Shown here: piece by piece, positions 16,321 through 24,480 of the stretch
Numbering within the stretch: position 1 is the first letter of the stretch
How the letters are laid out: the number at the start of each line of letters is the position of its first letter
NCBI RefSeq assembly: GCF_003241315.1
Contig: NZ_QFOZ01000001.1
Location: 449,857-513,856, forward strand
DNA: 64,000 nt
From: Lawsonella clevelandensis
Lineage (GTDB): Bacteria; Actinomycetota; Actinomycetes; Mycobacteriales; Mycobacteriaceae
Direction of reading: 5' to 3'
Notes under the pieces: model-generated
The model's database searches: none
What the model was told of the DNA's origin: nothing
Seen by the model: only the letters and a program-made list of their open reading frames with translations
Translations under genes and position numbers: made by a program

Positions 16321-17970
16321 ATGACTGAAGTTGATGATCTGAAAACAAAGTTGCACAGTCTTGAGACACGCAACATTAAACTTGCTGAGCTTCTTAAAGC
16401 CTCCCGCGAGCAGCTTATTGAGCTCAAAGATGAGCTGGACTCATTGGCGACACCGCCAACTGCTTTTGGGGTAGTGCTTAACCCCCGTCGGCAGGAAAAT
16501 ATGGGACTTGATACTACTGCAGCTCGCGCTATTGACGTCTTTACAAGCAACCGTCCTATGCGTGTAATACTTAGTCCTACCGTACAGATTGCTGATATTC
16601 AGGTCGGCACTACAGTACGGCTAAATGACGCACTTGTCGTTGTCGAGGTTGTGGATACCCCCGCAGTAGGGCAGATTTTCAAAGTGCAGGAAATGGTAGA
16701 CACTACCCATGCACTTGTCGCAAACCATACCAATGAAGAGCGCGTTGTTCTCCTAGCACATGATTTAGTAGAGGGGATTAGCACTGATCAGGGGAGACGA
16801 AAAGTTCGTATAGGGGACTCTCTCATCGTTGATGACCACACGAATATCGCCCACCATCATGTGGAGAGAGATGAGGTAGAGCAGCTCATCTTGGAGGAAG
16901 TCCCAGATGTCTCCTACGCTGATATCGGCGGTTTAGCCCCACAAATTCAGCAGATTAAAGACACTGTAGAACTTCCTTTCCTGCATCGTGATCTTTACGC
17001 TGAATATGATTTACGGCCACCCAAAGGAGTGCTCCTGTACGGCCCCCCTGGCTGTGGTAAAACGCTTATTGCGAAAGCGGTTGCACATTCGCTCGCGCAG
17101 CAAATCGCTGAACAAAATGCGAAAAACACAGGTGAGAGCCTCTCCCATATACGTGCAGAATCGTTCTTCCTCAACGTCAAAGGTCCCGAGCTACTCAATA
17201 AATATGTAGGGGAGACGGAACGTCAGATTCGTCTTATCTTCCAGCAGGCTCGCGATAAGGCAAGCAACGGCACACCCATGATCATCTTTTTTGATGAGAT
17301 GGACGCTGTTTTCCGGACACGCGGTTCCGGCATTTCTTCCGATATGGAAAATACTGTTGTGCCACAACTATTAGCCGAAATTGATGGTGTCGAAAGCCTG
17401 GAAAACGTTATCGTCATTGGCGCCACCAACCGTGAAGATATGATCGACCCAGCAATTCTTCGCCCCGGTCGACTAGACGTGAAGATTTCTATCCGACGAC
17501 CGGATGAAGCAGGTGCACGCGATATCCTTGCGAAGTACCTTACTCAGGCTGTTCCTCTCTCCGCTACCACTATGGCAGAGCTAGGAGGAGGAGATAGCGA
17601 TACAGCATACCGGGAACTTATTAATCGAACTGTGGAACGCATGTATGCAGAGATTCCTGCCAATGAGTTCATCGAAGTTACTTATCAGGATCACTCTACG
17701 GAAATCCTCTACTTCAAAGATTTTGTCTCTGGCGCAATGCTGCACAACATTGTTGACCGCGCTAAAAAATCCGCTATTAAAGCCAAACTTGATGGTCAAC
17801 CAGCTGGTATTACCGAACAGATGATGATGGATGCGGTAGCCCTGGAGTATTCACAAAACGAGGACTTACCCAACGTTCATCGCCCGGATGAGTGGGCTCG
17901 TGTTTCTGGGAAGCGAGGCGAACGAATCATTGACATTCGATTACTTTCACAATCCTCAAACTGTCGGTAA
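16321..17970 (+). CDS. arc: Proteasome-type AAA+ ATPase (ARC/Mpa)
   Basis: This hexameric unfoldase recognises pupylated proteins through its N-terminal coiled coil. It has 549 residues: coiled coil (about 1-45), two OB domains (about 50-190), AAA+ module with Walker A GPPGCGKT (about 241-248), Walker B IIFFDEMDA (about 321-329), an Arg finger region around LRPGRLDVKI and the C-terminal small domain. The usual Mpa ending with Gln-Tyr-Leu, needed to dock on the 20S core, is absent; the protein ends LLSQSSNCR. That fits the missing prcBA genes. ATG 16321 gives MTEVDDLKTKL; TTG codons at 16312 and 16315 are alternatives. No strong ribosome site is seen. The last 83 bases overlap the dop frame. 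Confidence 0.95.
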   Translation: MTEVDDLKTKLHSLETRNIKLAELLKASREQLIELKDELDSLATPPTAFGVVLNPRRQENMGLDTTAARAIDVFTSNRPMRVILSPTVQIADIQVGTTVRLNDALVVVEVVDTPAVGQIFKVQEMVDTTHALVANHTNEERVVLLAHDLVEGISTDQGRRKVRIGDSLIVDDHTNIAHHHVERDEVEQLILEEVPDVSYADIGGLAPQIQQIKDTVELPFLHRDLYAEYDLRPPKGVLLYGPPGCGKTLIAKAVAHSLAQQIAEQNAKNTGESLSHIRAESFFLNVKGPELLNKYVGETERQIRLIFQQARDKASNGTPMIIFFDEMDAVFRTRGSGISSDMENTVVPQLLAEIDGVESLENVIVIGATNREDMIDPAILRPGRLDVKISIRRPDEAGARDILAKYLTQAVPLSATTMAELGGGDSDTAYRELINRTVERMYAEIPANEFIEVTYQDHSTEILYFKDFVSGAMLHNIVDRAKKSAIKAKLDGQPAGITEQMMMDAVALEYSQNEDLPNVHRPDEWARVSGKRGERIIDIRLLSQSSNCR

Positions 17971-19525
17971 AAACGCACGCTCACTGGGAACAGAGGTGGA
18001 ATTTGGCATTATTACACCCTGCGATCCACGTCTTAGCCCCATCTCCAGTTCTACTGATATTGTCCTGGCGTATGCACATTCCCTCGGAATGGCCGCTGAT
18101 ACCCGCACTCGCTGGGATTTTTCCCCCGAACATCCACTCCGCGATGCCCGCGGTTACGATCTTGGACGTGCCCGCCCTAGCCACAGTGTTAACCCCAATG
18201 CACCAGGTTTAGCGAACCTTATTCTGCCCAATGGGGGACGCTTCTATGTTGACCATGCGCACCCCGAGTTTTCCACGCCGGAAGTTACCGATCCGCTTGA
18301 GGTAGTTCTCTGGGATAAAGCAGGCGAACGCATTGCCTATAACGCAACACAGGCACTTGCGTCACTGCCGAATTCCTACCCGGTTGTGCTGTATAAGAAT
18401 AATGTTGACGGCAAAGGTGCTTCTTATGGCTGCCACGAGAATTATTTAGTGCAGCGGTCACTTGATTTTGAGACGCTAGCACAGCACCTTATCCCATTTT
18501 TCGTCACCCGCTGTATATATACCGGAGCGGGTCGTGTCGGTATTGGTACCGCAAGCCAGATACCTGGTTTTCAGATTTCACAGCGCGCGGATTACATCGA
18601 AACGGATATTAGTCTAGAGACCACTTTGAACCGGGGCATTATCAATACCCGCGATGAACCGCATGCTGATGAGCAGAAGTGGCGTCGTCTGCATGTCATT
18701 GTGGGAAACGCGAATATGGCAGAAGTGGCCACGTACCTCAAAGTGGGTCTCACTATGCTTGTCATTATTGCTATTGAGAATGGGGTAGATTTCTCCGATC
18801 TTGCCCTTGCAGATCCAGTACAGGCAATAAAGAGTGTTTCGCGTGATCTCACCCTACGCACACCACTCACGCTTGCCGGTGGTGGCGCTATGACAGCCAT
18901 GGATATTCAAGAGCAGTATCGACAACGAGTGCTCACCTATTTTTATGGCGACCAAGCACCCACCTCAACGACTGTTGTGAAGCACTCCAGTTGTTTCTCT
19001 ATGGAGAGAACTGCTGATCTTATGGCGTGGTGGGAGAAAGTATTAGCTGATCTGCGTACAGATCCTCTTAGCACTGCTAGTTATCTGGATTGGACGGCGA
19101 AACTCTCCCTTCTTACACAACTGCGGGAACGTTATCACTGTGGTTGGGAGGATCCTCGCCTCAGCGCTTTCGACTTCTCCTATAGCGATATACGTCCCGC
19201 TGGTATTTATAACACTCTTGTTGCGAAGGGGAGAATGTCTCGGCTCGTGGAAGAATCTGCTGTACAACACGCTATTTCACAGCCTCCGTGCAGTACTCGC
19301 GCATGGTTACGGGGTACTCTTGTACAGAAATTTGGTTCCGCTATTATGGCTGCTTCCTGGGATAGCCTGTCTGTTGTGGAACCGGATGGGACAATCTTTA
19401 CTCTTCATATAGGGGATCCACTTGCTGTGGGAGCTGCTAATTGTGCTCCTATCGTGGACAATGAGAGTAATCCAGGGACAATTCTTCATCGAGTGTCTCA
19501 AGAGATCATGGAAGGAGCATCATAA
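17888..19525 (+). CDS. dop: Depupylase / Pup deamidase Dop
   Basis: Dop removes Pup from tagged proteins and, in other species, deamidates Pup-Gln. It has the carboxylate-amine ligase fold related to PafA. Seen are LGTEVEFGIITP with the metal-binding Glu, DHAHPEFSTPEV, NNVDGKGASYGCHENYLV, GFQISQRADYIETD and INTRDEPHADEQKWRRLHVIVG. The conserved part begins only about 31 codons after the sole ATG (17888), right where arc ends; other possible starts are GTG 17900 and TTG 17930. None has a good ribosome site, so the N-terminus is unsure. Its stop overlaps the pup start (TAATG). Confidence 0.93.
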   Translation: MSGLVFLGSEANESLTFDYFHNPQTVGKNARSLGTEVEFGIITPCDPRLSPISSSTDIVLAYAHSLGMAADTRTRWDFSPEHPLRDARGYDLGRARPSHSVNPNAPGLANLILPNGGRFYVDHAHPEFSTPEVTDPLEVVLWDKAGERIAYNATQALASLPNSYPVVLYKNNVDGKGASYGCHENYLVQRSLDFETLAQHLIPFFVTRCIYTGAGRVGIGTASQIPGFQISQRADYIETDISLETTLNRGIINTRDEPHADEQKWRRLHVIVGNANMAEVATYLKVGLTMLVIIAIENGVDFSDLALADPVQAIKSVSRDLTLRTPLTLAGGGAMTAMDIQEQYRQRVLTYFYGDQAPTSTTVVKHSSCFSMERTADLMAWWEKVLADLRTDPLSTASYLDWTAKLSLLTQLRERYHCGWEDPRLSAFDFSYSDIRPAGIYNTLVAKGRMSRLVEESAVQHAISQPPCSTRAWLRGTLVQKFGSAIMAASWDSLSVVEPDGTIFTLHIGDPLAVGAANCAPIVDNESNPGTILHRVSQEIMEGAS

Positions 19526-19710
19526 TGCCACAAGCTCAGGTTTTTGGTGGTCATGGTAATGGGGGAGAGGATGATGAGTTCGGTGGCGGTCAAACTCATC
19601 TACAAGCATCAGTAGATGACACAGATGATCTTCTCGACGAGATTGACAGCATGCTTGATACCAACGCGGAAGAGTTCGTCATGTCTTTTATTCAAAAAGG
19701 CGGAGAGTAA
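19525..19710 (+). CDS. pup: Prokaryotic ubiquitin-like protein Pup, ending GGE
   Basis: This is the 61-residue tag that PafA links through its C-terminal Glu to lysines of target proteins. It is largely disordered, Gly/Asp/Glu-rich at the start, with the conserved helix-forming part DDTDDLLDEIDSMLDTNAEE and the tail SFIQKGGE. The last residue is already Glu, so no deamidation by Dop is needed before ligation. The only Lys is the one beside GGE. A strong AAGGAG site lies inside the end of dop. Directly after the stop comes pafA; the prcB and prcA genes that stand here in mycobacteria are missing. Confidence 0.98.
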   Translation: MPQAQVFGGHGNGGEDDEFGGGQTHLQASVDDTDDLLDEIDSMLDTNAEEFVMSFIQKGGE

Positions 19711-19713
19711 CGC

Positions 19714-21090
19714 ATGCGTCGTCGCATTGCAGGAGTAGAAACTGAGTACGGTATTGCATGTTTATCGAATGGTAAGCAGTGTCTTACTGCCGATGACATT
19801 GCGCATCGCTTTTTCACTCCGGTTATTGAGACTTACCATTCATCGAATGTTTTTACACGCAATGGTTCTCGTCTCTATCTAGATGTGGGATCTCATCCTG
19901 AATACGCCACCTGTGAATGCGACTCCGTTGACCAACTGCTGACCTATATTCGTGCCGGCGATGAAGAGATGAATAGTCTCGCTATCTGTGCTGAAGAGAA
20001 TCTTGCCCGCACGGCTGGCAGTGGTGACGTCTATATTTTCAAAAATAATACTGATGCTTCCGGTCATTCTTTCGGTTCGCATGAAAACTACCTCATTGAA
20101 CGAACCGACGATTTTTTCCGAATATCCCAGGCACTTATTCCTTTTCTCGTTACCCGCCAACTTATTTGTGGCGCTGGTAAAGTCCTGCGCGATCCGCACA
20201 CGGGGCAAACGTCCTATCGCCTCTCCCAACGCGCAGAGCATGTTTTTGATGGTGTGTCATCGGCTACTACGCGTTCTCGTCCCATTATTAATACGCGCGA
20301 TGAGCCGCTTGCGGATTCTTCTCGTTATCGCCGCATGCACGTTATTGTGGGCGATTCCTCTATGGCGGAACCCACCACTGCACTCAAACTAGGATCTACC
20401 CTCCTCATACTAGAAATGCTGGAAGAGGGGATAGAGGTTTCAGACTTTTACCCGCAGGATCCTATTGATGCTATCCGCATCGTATCGCGCGGGTTAGATG
20501 GGCAAGCGCCTTTCTTGTTGAAGGCAGGTGGAACAAGTACCGCACTTGAGGTTCAGCGGGTGTTCTGCACAGCTGCCGCACACTATCTTGAAACTCGCCC
20601 AACAGATGAACAAACGCCACGATATCGGTGGACCATTAATCTATGGAACCGTACTCTTGACGCAGTAGAGTCGGGTGATCTCACCCCTATTTCTCGCGAT
20701 ATTGACTGGGTCATTAAGAAATCTCTTCTGGACCGGCAGAGAGAGCGTTATGGCGTTGATTATGCGGATCCGCGTTGCGCCAAACTGGATCTTATCTACC
20801 ATGACATTCGCCCTGGACGTGGCATTTTCCCATTACTGGAGTCACGTGGACTGATTAACCGACTGACGGACCCTACCGAGGTAGAAAAAGCTCGTACGGT
20901 ACCACCTGCAACAACTCGCGCTAATATACGCGGACAGTTCGTTACCCATTGTTTGGACTCAGGAGTTTCTTTTTCTGCGGACTGGACACATCTTAAGTAT
21001 GCTTCCTCCCCGTCCACTGAAGTAGAGCTAAATGATCCTTTTGAGTCCATGACATCCGAGATAAAGTCATTCATTTCACATAGTGGATGA
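19714..21090 (+). CDS. pafA: Pup-protein ligase PafA
   Basis: PafA activates the C-terminal Glu of Pup with ATP and forms an isopeptide bond to a target lysine. It has 458 residues of the carboxylate-amine ligase fold. Family marks are MRRRIAGVETEYGIAC with the catalytic Glu, RLYLDVGSHPEYATCEC, NNTDASGHSFGSHENYLIER, RPIINTRDEPLADSSRYRRMHVIVGDSSMAE and ERYGVDYADPRCAKLDLIYHDIRPGRG. It starts three bases after pup with GGAGAG upstream inside pup, so expression is tightly linked. It overlaps pafB by four bases (ATGA). Confidence 0.97.
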   Translation: MRRRIAGVETEYGIACLSNGKQCLTADDIAHRFFTPVIETYHSSNVFTRNGSRLYLDVGSHPEYATCECDSVDQLLTYIRAGDEEMNSLAICAEENLARTAGSGDVYIFKNNTDASGHSFGSHENYLIERTDDFFRISQALIPFLVTRQLICGAGKVLRDPHTGQTSYRLSQRAEHVFDGVSSATTRSRPIINTRDEPLADSSRYRRMHVIVGDSSMAEPTTALKLGSTLLILEMLEEGIEVSDFYPQDPIDAIRIVSRGLDGQAPFLLKAGGTSTALEVQRVFCTAAAHYLETRPTDEQTPRYRWTINLWNRTLDAVESGDLTPISRDIDWVIKKSLLDRQRERYGVDYADPRCAKLDLIYHDIRPGRGIFPLLESRGLINRLTDPTEVEKARTVPPATTRANIRGQFVTHCLDSGVSFSADWTHLKYASSPSTEVELNDPFESMTSEIKSFISHSG

Positions 21091-22112
21091 ATTACTATCA
21101 AGGTGTGCCTACCTCGAAAATTTCGCCCACAGAGCGGCAGCTCAATCTCGTCATCGCTCTTCTCAATACCTCTACCTATCTTACGGCGGAAGAGATACGG
21201 CAATCCGTAGCGGGCTACGATGCGCATAATGGGGAAGCCGGTCGACAAATGTTTGAGCGGGATAAACAAGTTCTTAAAGAGCTTGGTATTCCCATTAGTG
21301 TTGTTACTACTGAGGAAAAATACGGTGTCCCCGGCTACCGTATTCATAAATCCGACTATCAGTTAGAACCCATGTCGTTTACCTCCGCAGAACGCACTGC
21401 TATCAACTTTGCTATGCAGCTGTATAGGGATAAAAAATACGACGTCTTGCAGCGTGGTTTCGATAAATTACAGCATGACGTTACAGAATCAGGATCCGCA
21501 TCACGCAATAGTGTTATCGGTACTGATAGAGAGGAACTAGACAAGCTCACCACGTTGTCGGAGGCAGCATCACAGCACAGTACTGTTGATTTCCTCTACC
21601 ACACGGCTACAAATATAACGCCGGAACGCCGTATCGTTGAGCCCTGGGGTGTTGTGGCTGACAATGGACAATGGTATTGCTTAGGATTCGATCGCAAGAG
21701 GGAAGCGATGCGGGTTTTTCGGCTTTCCCGTATGACAGGTCCTGTTGTTGATAGGGATGAACCTGCACACTCTGAACGTCCCCGTATATGCGCCCGCGAG
21801 CTACTCCGTCAACAATTGTCATCGGTACGCCGTTACATCTCGGCAGAAATTGCTACAGATAGTGATATCAGTGAAGAACTGAGTCTGGCAGCTGATCATA
21901 TAGAGACTTCTGTAGCGAGGAACACAGAGGGAGCCACAGAAGGGGAGGAAAGACAGAATATTCTTCATTTCACAAACGTCAATTATCAATGGCTGAGAGA
22001 TATGATTCTCGCCAATACTCCTCATGTTTCTGTTCTGTCTCCGCAAGACTTAGCTGATGATGTTCATGCTTGTCTTGTTCGTATTGTGAACCGTGGGTCC
22101 CACGCGGAATAG
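21087..22112 (+). CDS. pafB: WYL-domain transcription regulator PafB
   Basis: This is one half of the PafBC regulator, which in mycobacteria activates LexA-independent DNA damage genes. It has 341 residues: a winged helix-turn-helix (ERQLNLVIALLNTSTYLTAEEIRQ, about 13-75), a middle region (RTAINFAMQLYRDKKYD) and a WYL domain with RRIVEPWGVVADNGQWYCLGFDRKREAMRVFRLSRM (split here as two motifs: RIVEPWGVV and WYCLGFDR...RVFRLSR). The C-terminal part is charged. It is translationally coupled to pafA and followed without gap by pafC. Confidence 0.93.
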   Translation: MNYYQGVPTSKISPTERQLNLVIALLNTSTYLTAEEIRQSVAGYDAHNGEAGRQMFERDKQVLKELGIPISVVTTEEKYGVPGYRIHKSDYQLEPMSFTSAERTAINFAMQLYRDKKYDVLQRGFDKLQHDVTESGSASRNSVIGTDREELDKLTTLSEAASQHSTVDFLYHTATNITPERRIVEPWGVVADNGQWYCLGFDRKREAMRVFRLSRMTGPVVDRDEPAHSERPRICARELLRQQLSSVRRYISAEIATDSDISEELSLAADHIETSVARNTEGATEGEERQNILHFTNVNYQWLRDMILANTPHVSVLSPQDLADDVHACLVRIVNRGSHAE

Positions 22113-23045
22113 GTGAAGGTGATGAAATCTTCGGAAAAGATAGCGCTCGCTCTCGATATCATTCCTTATCTGGTCGACCATAATGGCATTACTAGAGAGG
22201 AAGCAGCGCATCATTTTGGTATTACGCCGCGCGAACTTACCTCAATTTTAGAAACTGCGGTGTGCTGTGGCGTCCCTGGATACTATGGCGGGGATCTTAT
22301 CGATATTGATATCTGGGGCAATAACATCTACGTTTACACCGCGCAAGGGCTAGAGAAGCCGCTACGTTTTACTCCTGCAGAACGTGCCGCGCTTACTCTT
22401 GCGTTACGCCAGGTAGAGAAAGTACCAGGCCTTCTTAATAATTCGGCAGTGGAGAGTGTTCTTGCCAAATTAGGAGAGAATTACGATACAGCAGCTCCTG
22501 CTGACATCAGTGGTAGTCCTTCTACTCTTCCGGGACTGGCTGACGCTATCACTACTGCTATTGCCGAGCAGAGAATTCTCATCATTGACTACGTGAATGG
22601 CACTGGCGAGCGCACTATGAACCGTCAAATTGTGCCATACAAAATTAATATTCAGCATGGTTACGCCTATCTTATTGCATGGTCCACTGAGGCTTCGGAA
22701 CTTCGACAATTCCGGTTAGATAGGATTCTTGACTTTTCTGAAGGTTCTCCATGGACTGGAAAGAGCCCGGTTACTTCTACAGATATTCAGCTATTTATCG
22801 AGAATAAAGCTGCTCCCCACAAAGCGTATATACTGTTACGTACTGATGCAGTGTGGTTAGTAGAATTACTAGGTATTTCTATTACGGGTAGTACATCCGA
22901 AGGACTGTGTGGCACGTTACCGTACTTTTCAGATACTTGGCTTCTTCAAACTGCACAACAGTATGCAGATTACTTAGTGGTACGTAAACCTGAACAAATA
23001 GAAAAGATTGTGGTCGATAGAGCTAGTAAGGCTTTAGCACGCTAG
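22113..23045 (+). CDS. pafC: WYL-domain transcription regulator PafC
   Basis: This is the partner of PafB, with 310 residues. It shows an N-terminal helix-turn-helix (ALDIIPYLVDHNGITREEAA, HFGITPRELTSIL), a middle part (LRFTPAERAALTLALRQVEK) and a WYL domain with RQIVPYKINIQHGYAYLIAW and ELRQFRLDRI, whose basic residues are proposed to sense single-stranded DNA in PafBC. The frame opens at GTG 22113 directly after the pafB stop; ATG 22122 with GAAGG just before it is also possible. A 46-bp gap separates it from tatA. Confidence 0.92.
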   Translation: MKVMKSSEKIALALDIIPYLVDHNGITREEAAHHFGITPRELTSILETAVCCGVPGYYGGDLIDIDIWGNNIYVYTAQGLEKPLRFTPAERAALTLALRQVEKVPGLLNNSAVESVLAKLGENYDTAAPADISGSPSTLPGLADAITTAIAEQRILIIDYVNGTGERTMNRQIVPYKINIQHGYAYLIAWSTEASELRQFRLDRILDFSEGSPWTGKSPVTSTDIQLFIENKAAPHKAYILLRTDAVWLVELLGISITGSTSEGLCGTLPYFSDTWLLQTAQQYADYLVVRKPEQIEKIVVDRASKALAR

Positions 23046-23091
23046 ACTGGCGATACAGTGATACTTGTTACCACATTTATTGGAGGGCACC

Positions 23092-23403
23092 GTGAATATC
23101 GGTTGGATGGAAATCCTTATTATCCTGCTCGTCGTTATCGTCCTCTTTGGAGCCGCCAAACTTCCTGAGTTAGCTCGTTCAATGGGCCGCTCTATGCGCA
23201 TCTTCAAATCCGAAATGAAGGAAATGAAGAATGAAAACGGAAACGACAAATCGGACAAGGGATCTCATAAGTCTAAAAAAGATGATCAGATCCAAGCTGA
23301 TACTATCGTGCAGACAGATGCCATCATTGTAGAATCAGATAGCACTAAGGCTGCTGATACTACTGACAAACCAGCGGCGGATCCTACGCCCAAGTCGAAA
23401 TAG
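23092..23403 (+). CDS. tatA: Sec-independent translocase subunit TatA
   Basis: TatA forms the pore-like oligomer that carries folded proteins with twin-arginine signals across the membrane. It has 103 residues: one membrane helix (MEILIILLVVIVLFGAAKLP), the FGAAKLPELARSMG hinge, an amphipathic helix (RSMRIFKSEMKEMKNEN) and a long acidic, low-complexity tail. GTG 23092 follows GGAGGG by four bases, which decides the start over upstream codons in frame. It is followed after 33 bases by tatC. No tatB is in the window. Confidence 0.95.
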   Translation: MNIGWMEILIILLVVIVLFGAAKLPELARSMGRSMRIFKSEMKEMKNENGNDKSDKGSHKSKKDDQIQADTIVQTDAIIVESDSTKAADTTDKPAADPTPKSK

Positions 23404-23436
23404 ATTTCTCTATTCACGTAGCACGAAGAAATATTC

Positions 23437-24480
23437 TTGGCACCGAAAAAGCAACGCATCCGCACGCCAGAAGAAAAAATGGCGTTGTCGGAACATTTAC
23501 GGGAGCTCAGGAAACGCGTCATTATTATTGTCGGGATTCTTTTCCTGTCGATGATACTTGGCTTTATCTGGTACGACCTTCGTATTGGTAATATTCCTAG
23601 CCTCGGTGAAATTCTTAGAGGGCCCTACTGCGCCATCCCTCCAGAGGGTCGTCTTCAGCTAGGCGATGATAATACCTGCCGGCTCCTTGCGACTGGCCCC
23701 TTTGAGCAGTTCATGCTGCGCCTCAAAGTTGGTTCCGTTGCCGGTATCGTCTTCACAAGCCCTTTCTGGCTATATCAAGTGTGGGCTTTTATCGCGCCAG
23801 GTCTCTATAAAAAAGAGAAGAAGTTCGCGCTCCTGTATGTGGGCGTCGCATCTTTGCTCTTTATCTGTGGTGCTGTACTGGCCTACTTCATTGTGGCCAA
23901 AGCTCTGGACTTCCTTCTCAATATGGGCAATAACGTCCAGATTACGGCACTTTCTGGTACCCAATATTTCAACTTCATTATCGCCCTTATCGCCATTTTC
24001 GGAATAAGTTTCGAACTTCCTCTGCTCATTGTGACTCTCAACATTATGGGAGTTGTCAGCTATGAACAGCTTAAGAAATGGCGTCGCGTTGCTATTCTGG
24101 CATTATTCTGTTTTGCGGCCTTCGTCACCCCTGGTGGCGACCCTATTTCTATGACGGCTTTGGCTCTGACACTAACAGTGCTGCAGGAAATAGCGATTCA
24201 GATCTGTCGTGTGCATGACAAACGTAAGAAAAAAGAACGTCCGGATTGGCTCGCAACTGATGACGCTGCTGCATCCCCGTTGGAGAGTCCAGATGCAATA
24301 ACTTCTGATGGAGCTACTACTGAGGGGGAGGAGGTGACGCCTTCACCGCTTGCTGCTCCGACCTCTCTACCAGATAATCAACCGCTTTTATCGACCGATA
24401 TACAGACCTCCGAATGGACCGACATCGATGTAGATGACGAGGAACCTTCAGATAATGGATCCAATAACGCTTCACACTAG
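23437..24480 (+). CDS. tatC: Sec-independent translocase subunit TatC
   Basis: TatC is the signal-peptide receptor of the Tat system. It has 347 residues with six membrane segments, the N-terminal mark ALSEHLRELRKRVIII, the conserved FxxRLKVGSVAGIVFTSPFWLYQ loop (LKVGSVAGIVFTSPFWLYQ) and PGLYKKEKKFALLYV. After about residue 260 comes a long acidic, Pro/Ser/Thr-rich cytoplasmic tail of some 80 residues, which is not part of the family core. The frame opens at TTG 23437 with GAAGAAA upstream; ATG 23479 would begin right at the conserved SEHLREL. The 3' end overlaps the helicase start. Confidence 0.95.
   Translation: MAPKKQRIRTPEEKMALSEHLRELRKRVIIIVGILFLSMILGFIWYDLRIGNIPSLGEILRGPYCAIPPEGRLQLGDDNTCRLLATGPFEQFMLRLKVGSVAGIVFTSPFWLYQVWAFIAPGLYKKEKKFALLYVGVASLLFICGAVLAYFIVAKALDFLLNMGNNVQITALSGTQYFNFIIALIAIFGISFELPLLIVTLNIMGVVSYEQLKKWRRVAILALFCFAAFVTPGGDPISMTALALTLTVLQEIAIQICRVHDKRKKKERPDWLATDDAAASPLESPDAITSDGATTEGEEVTPSPLAAPTSLPDNQPLLSTDIQTSEWTDIDVDDEEPSDNGSNNASH

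Noticed and set aside
19700..19720. Possible lost or hidden prcBA genes between pup and pafA
   Set aside because: Only three bases separate the two genes, so there is no remnant.
21081..21095. Possible PafA-PafB frameshift fusion
   Set aside because: The four-base ATGA overlap is normal coupling and both proteins have complete, family-length domains.
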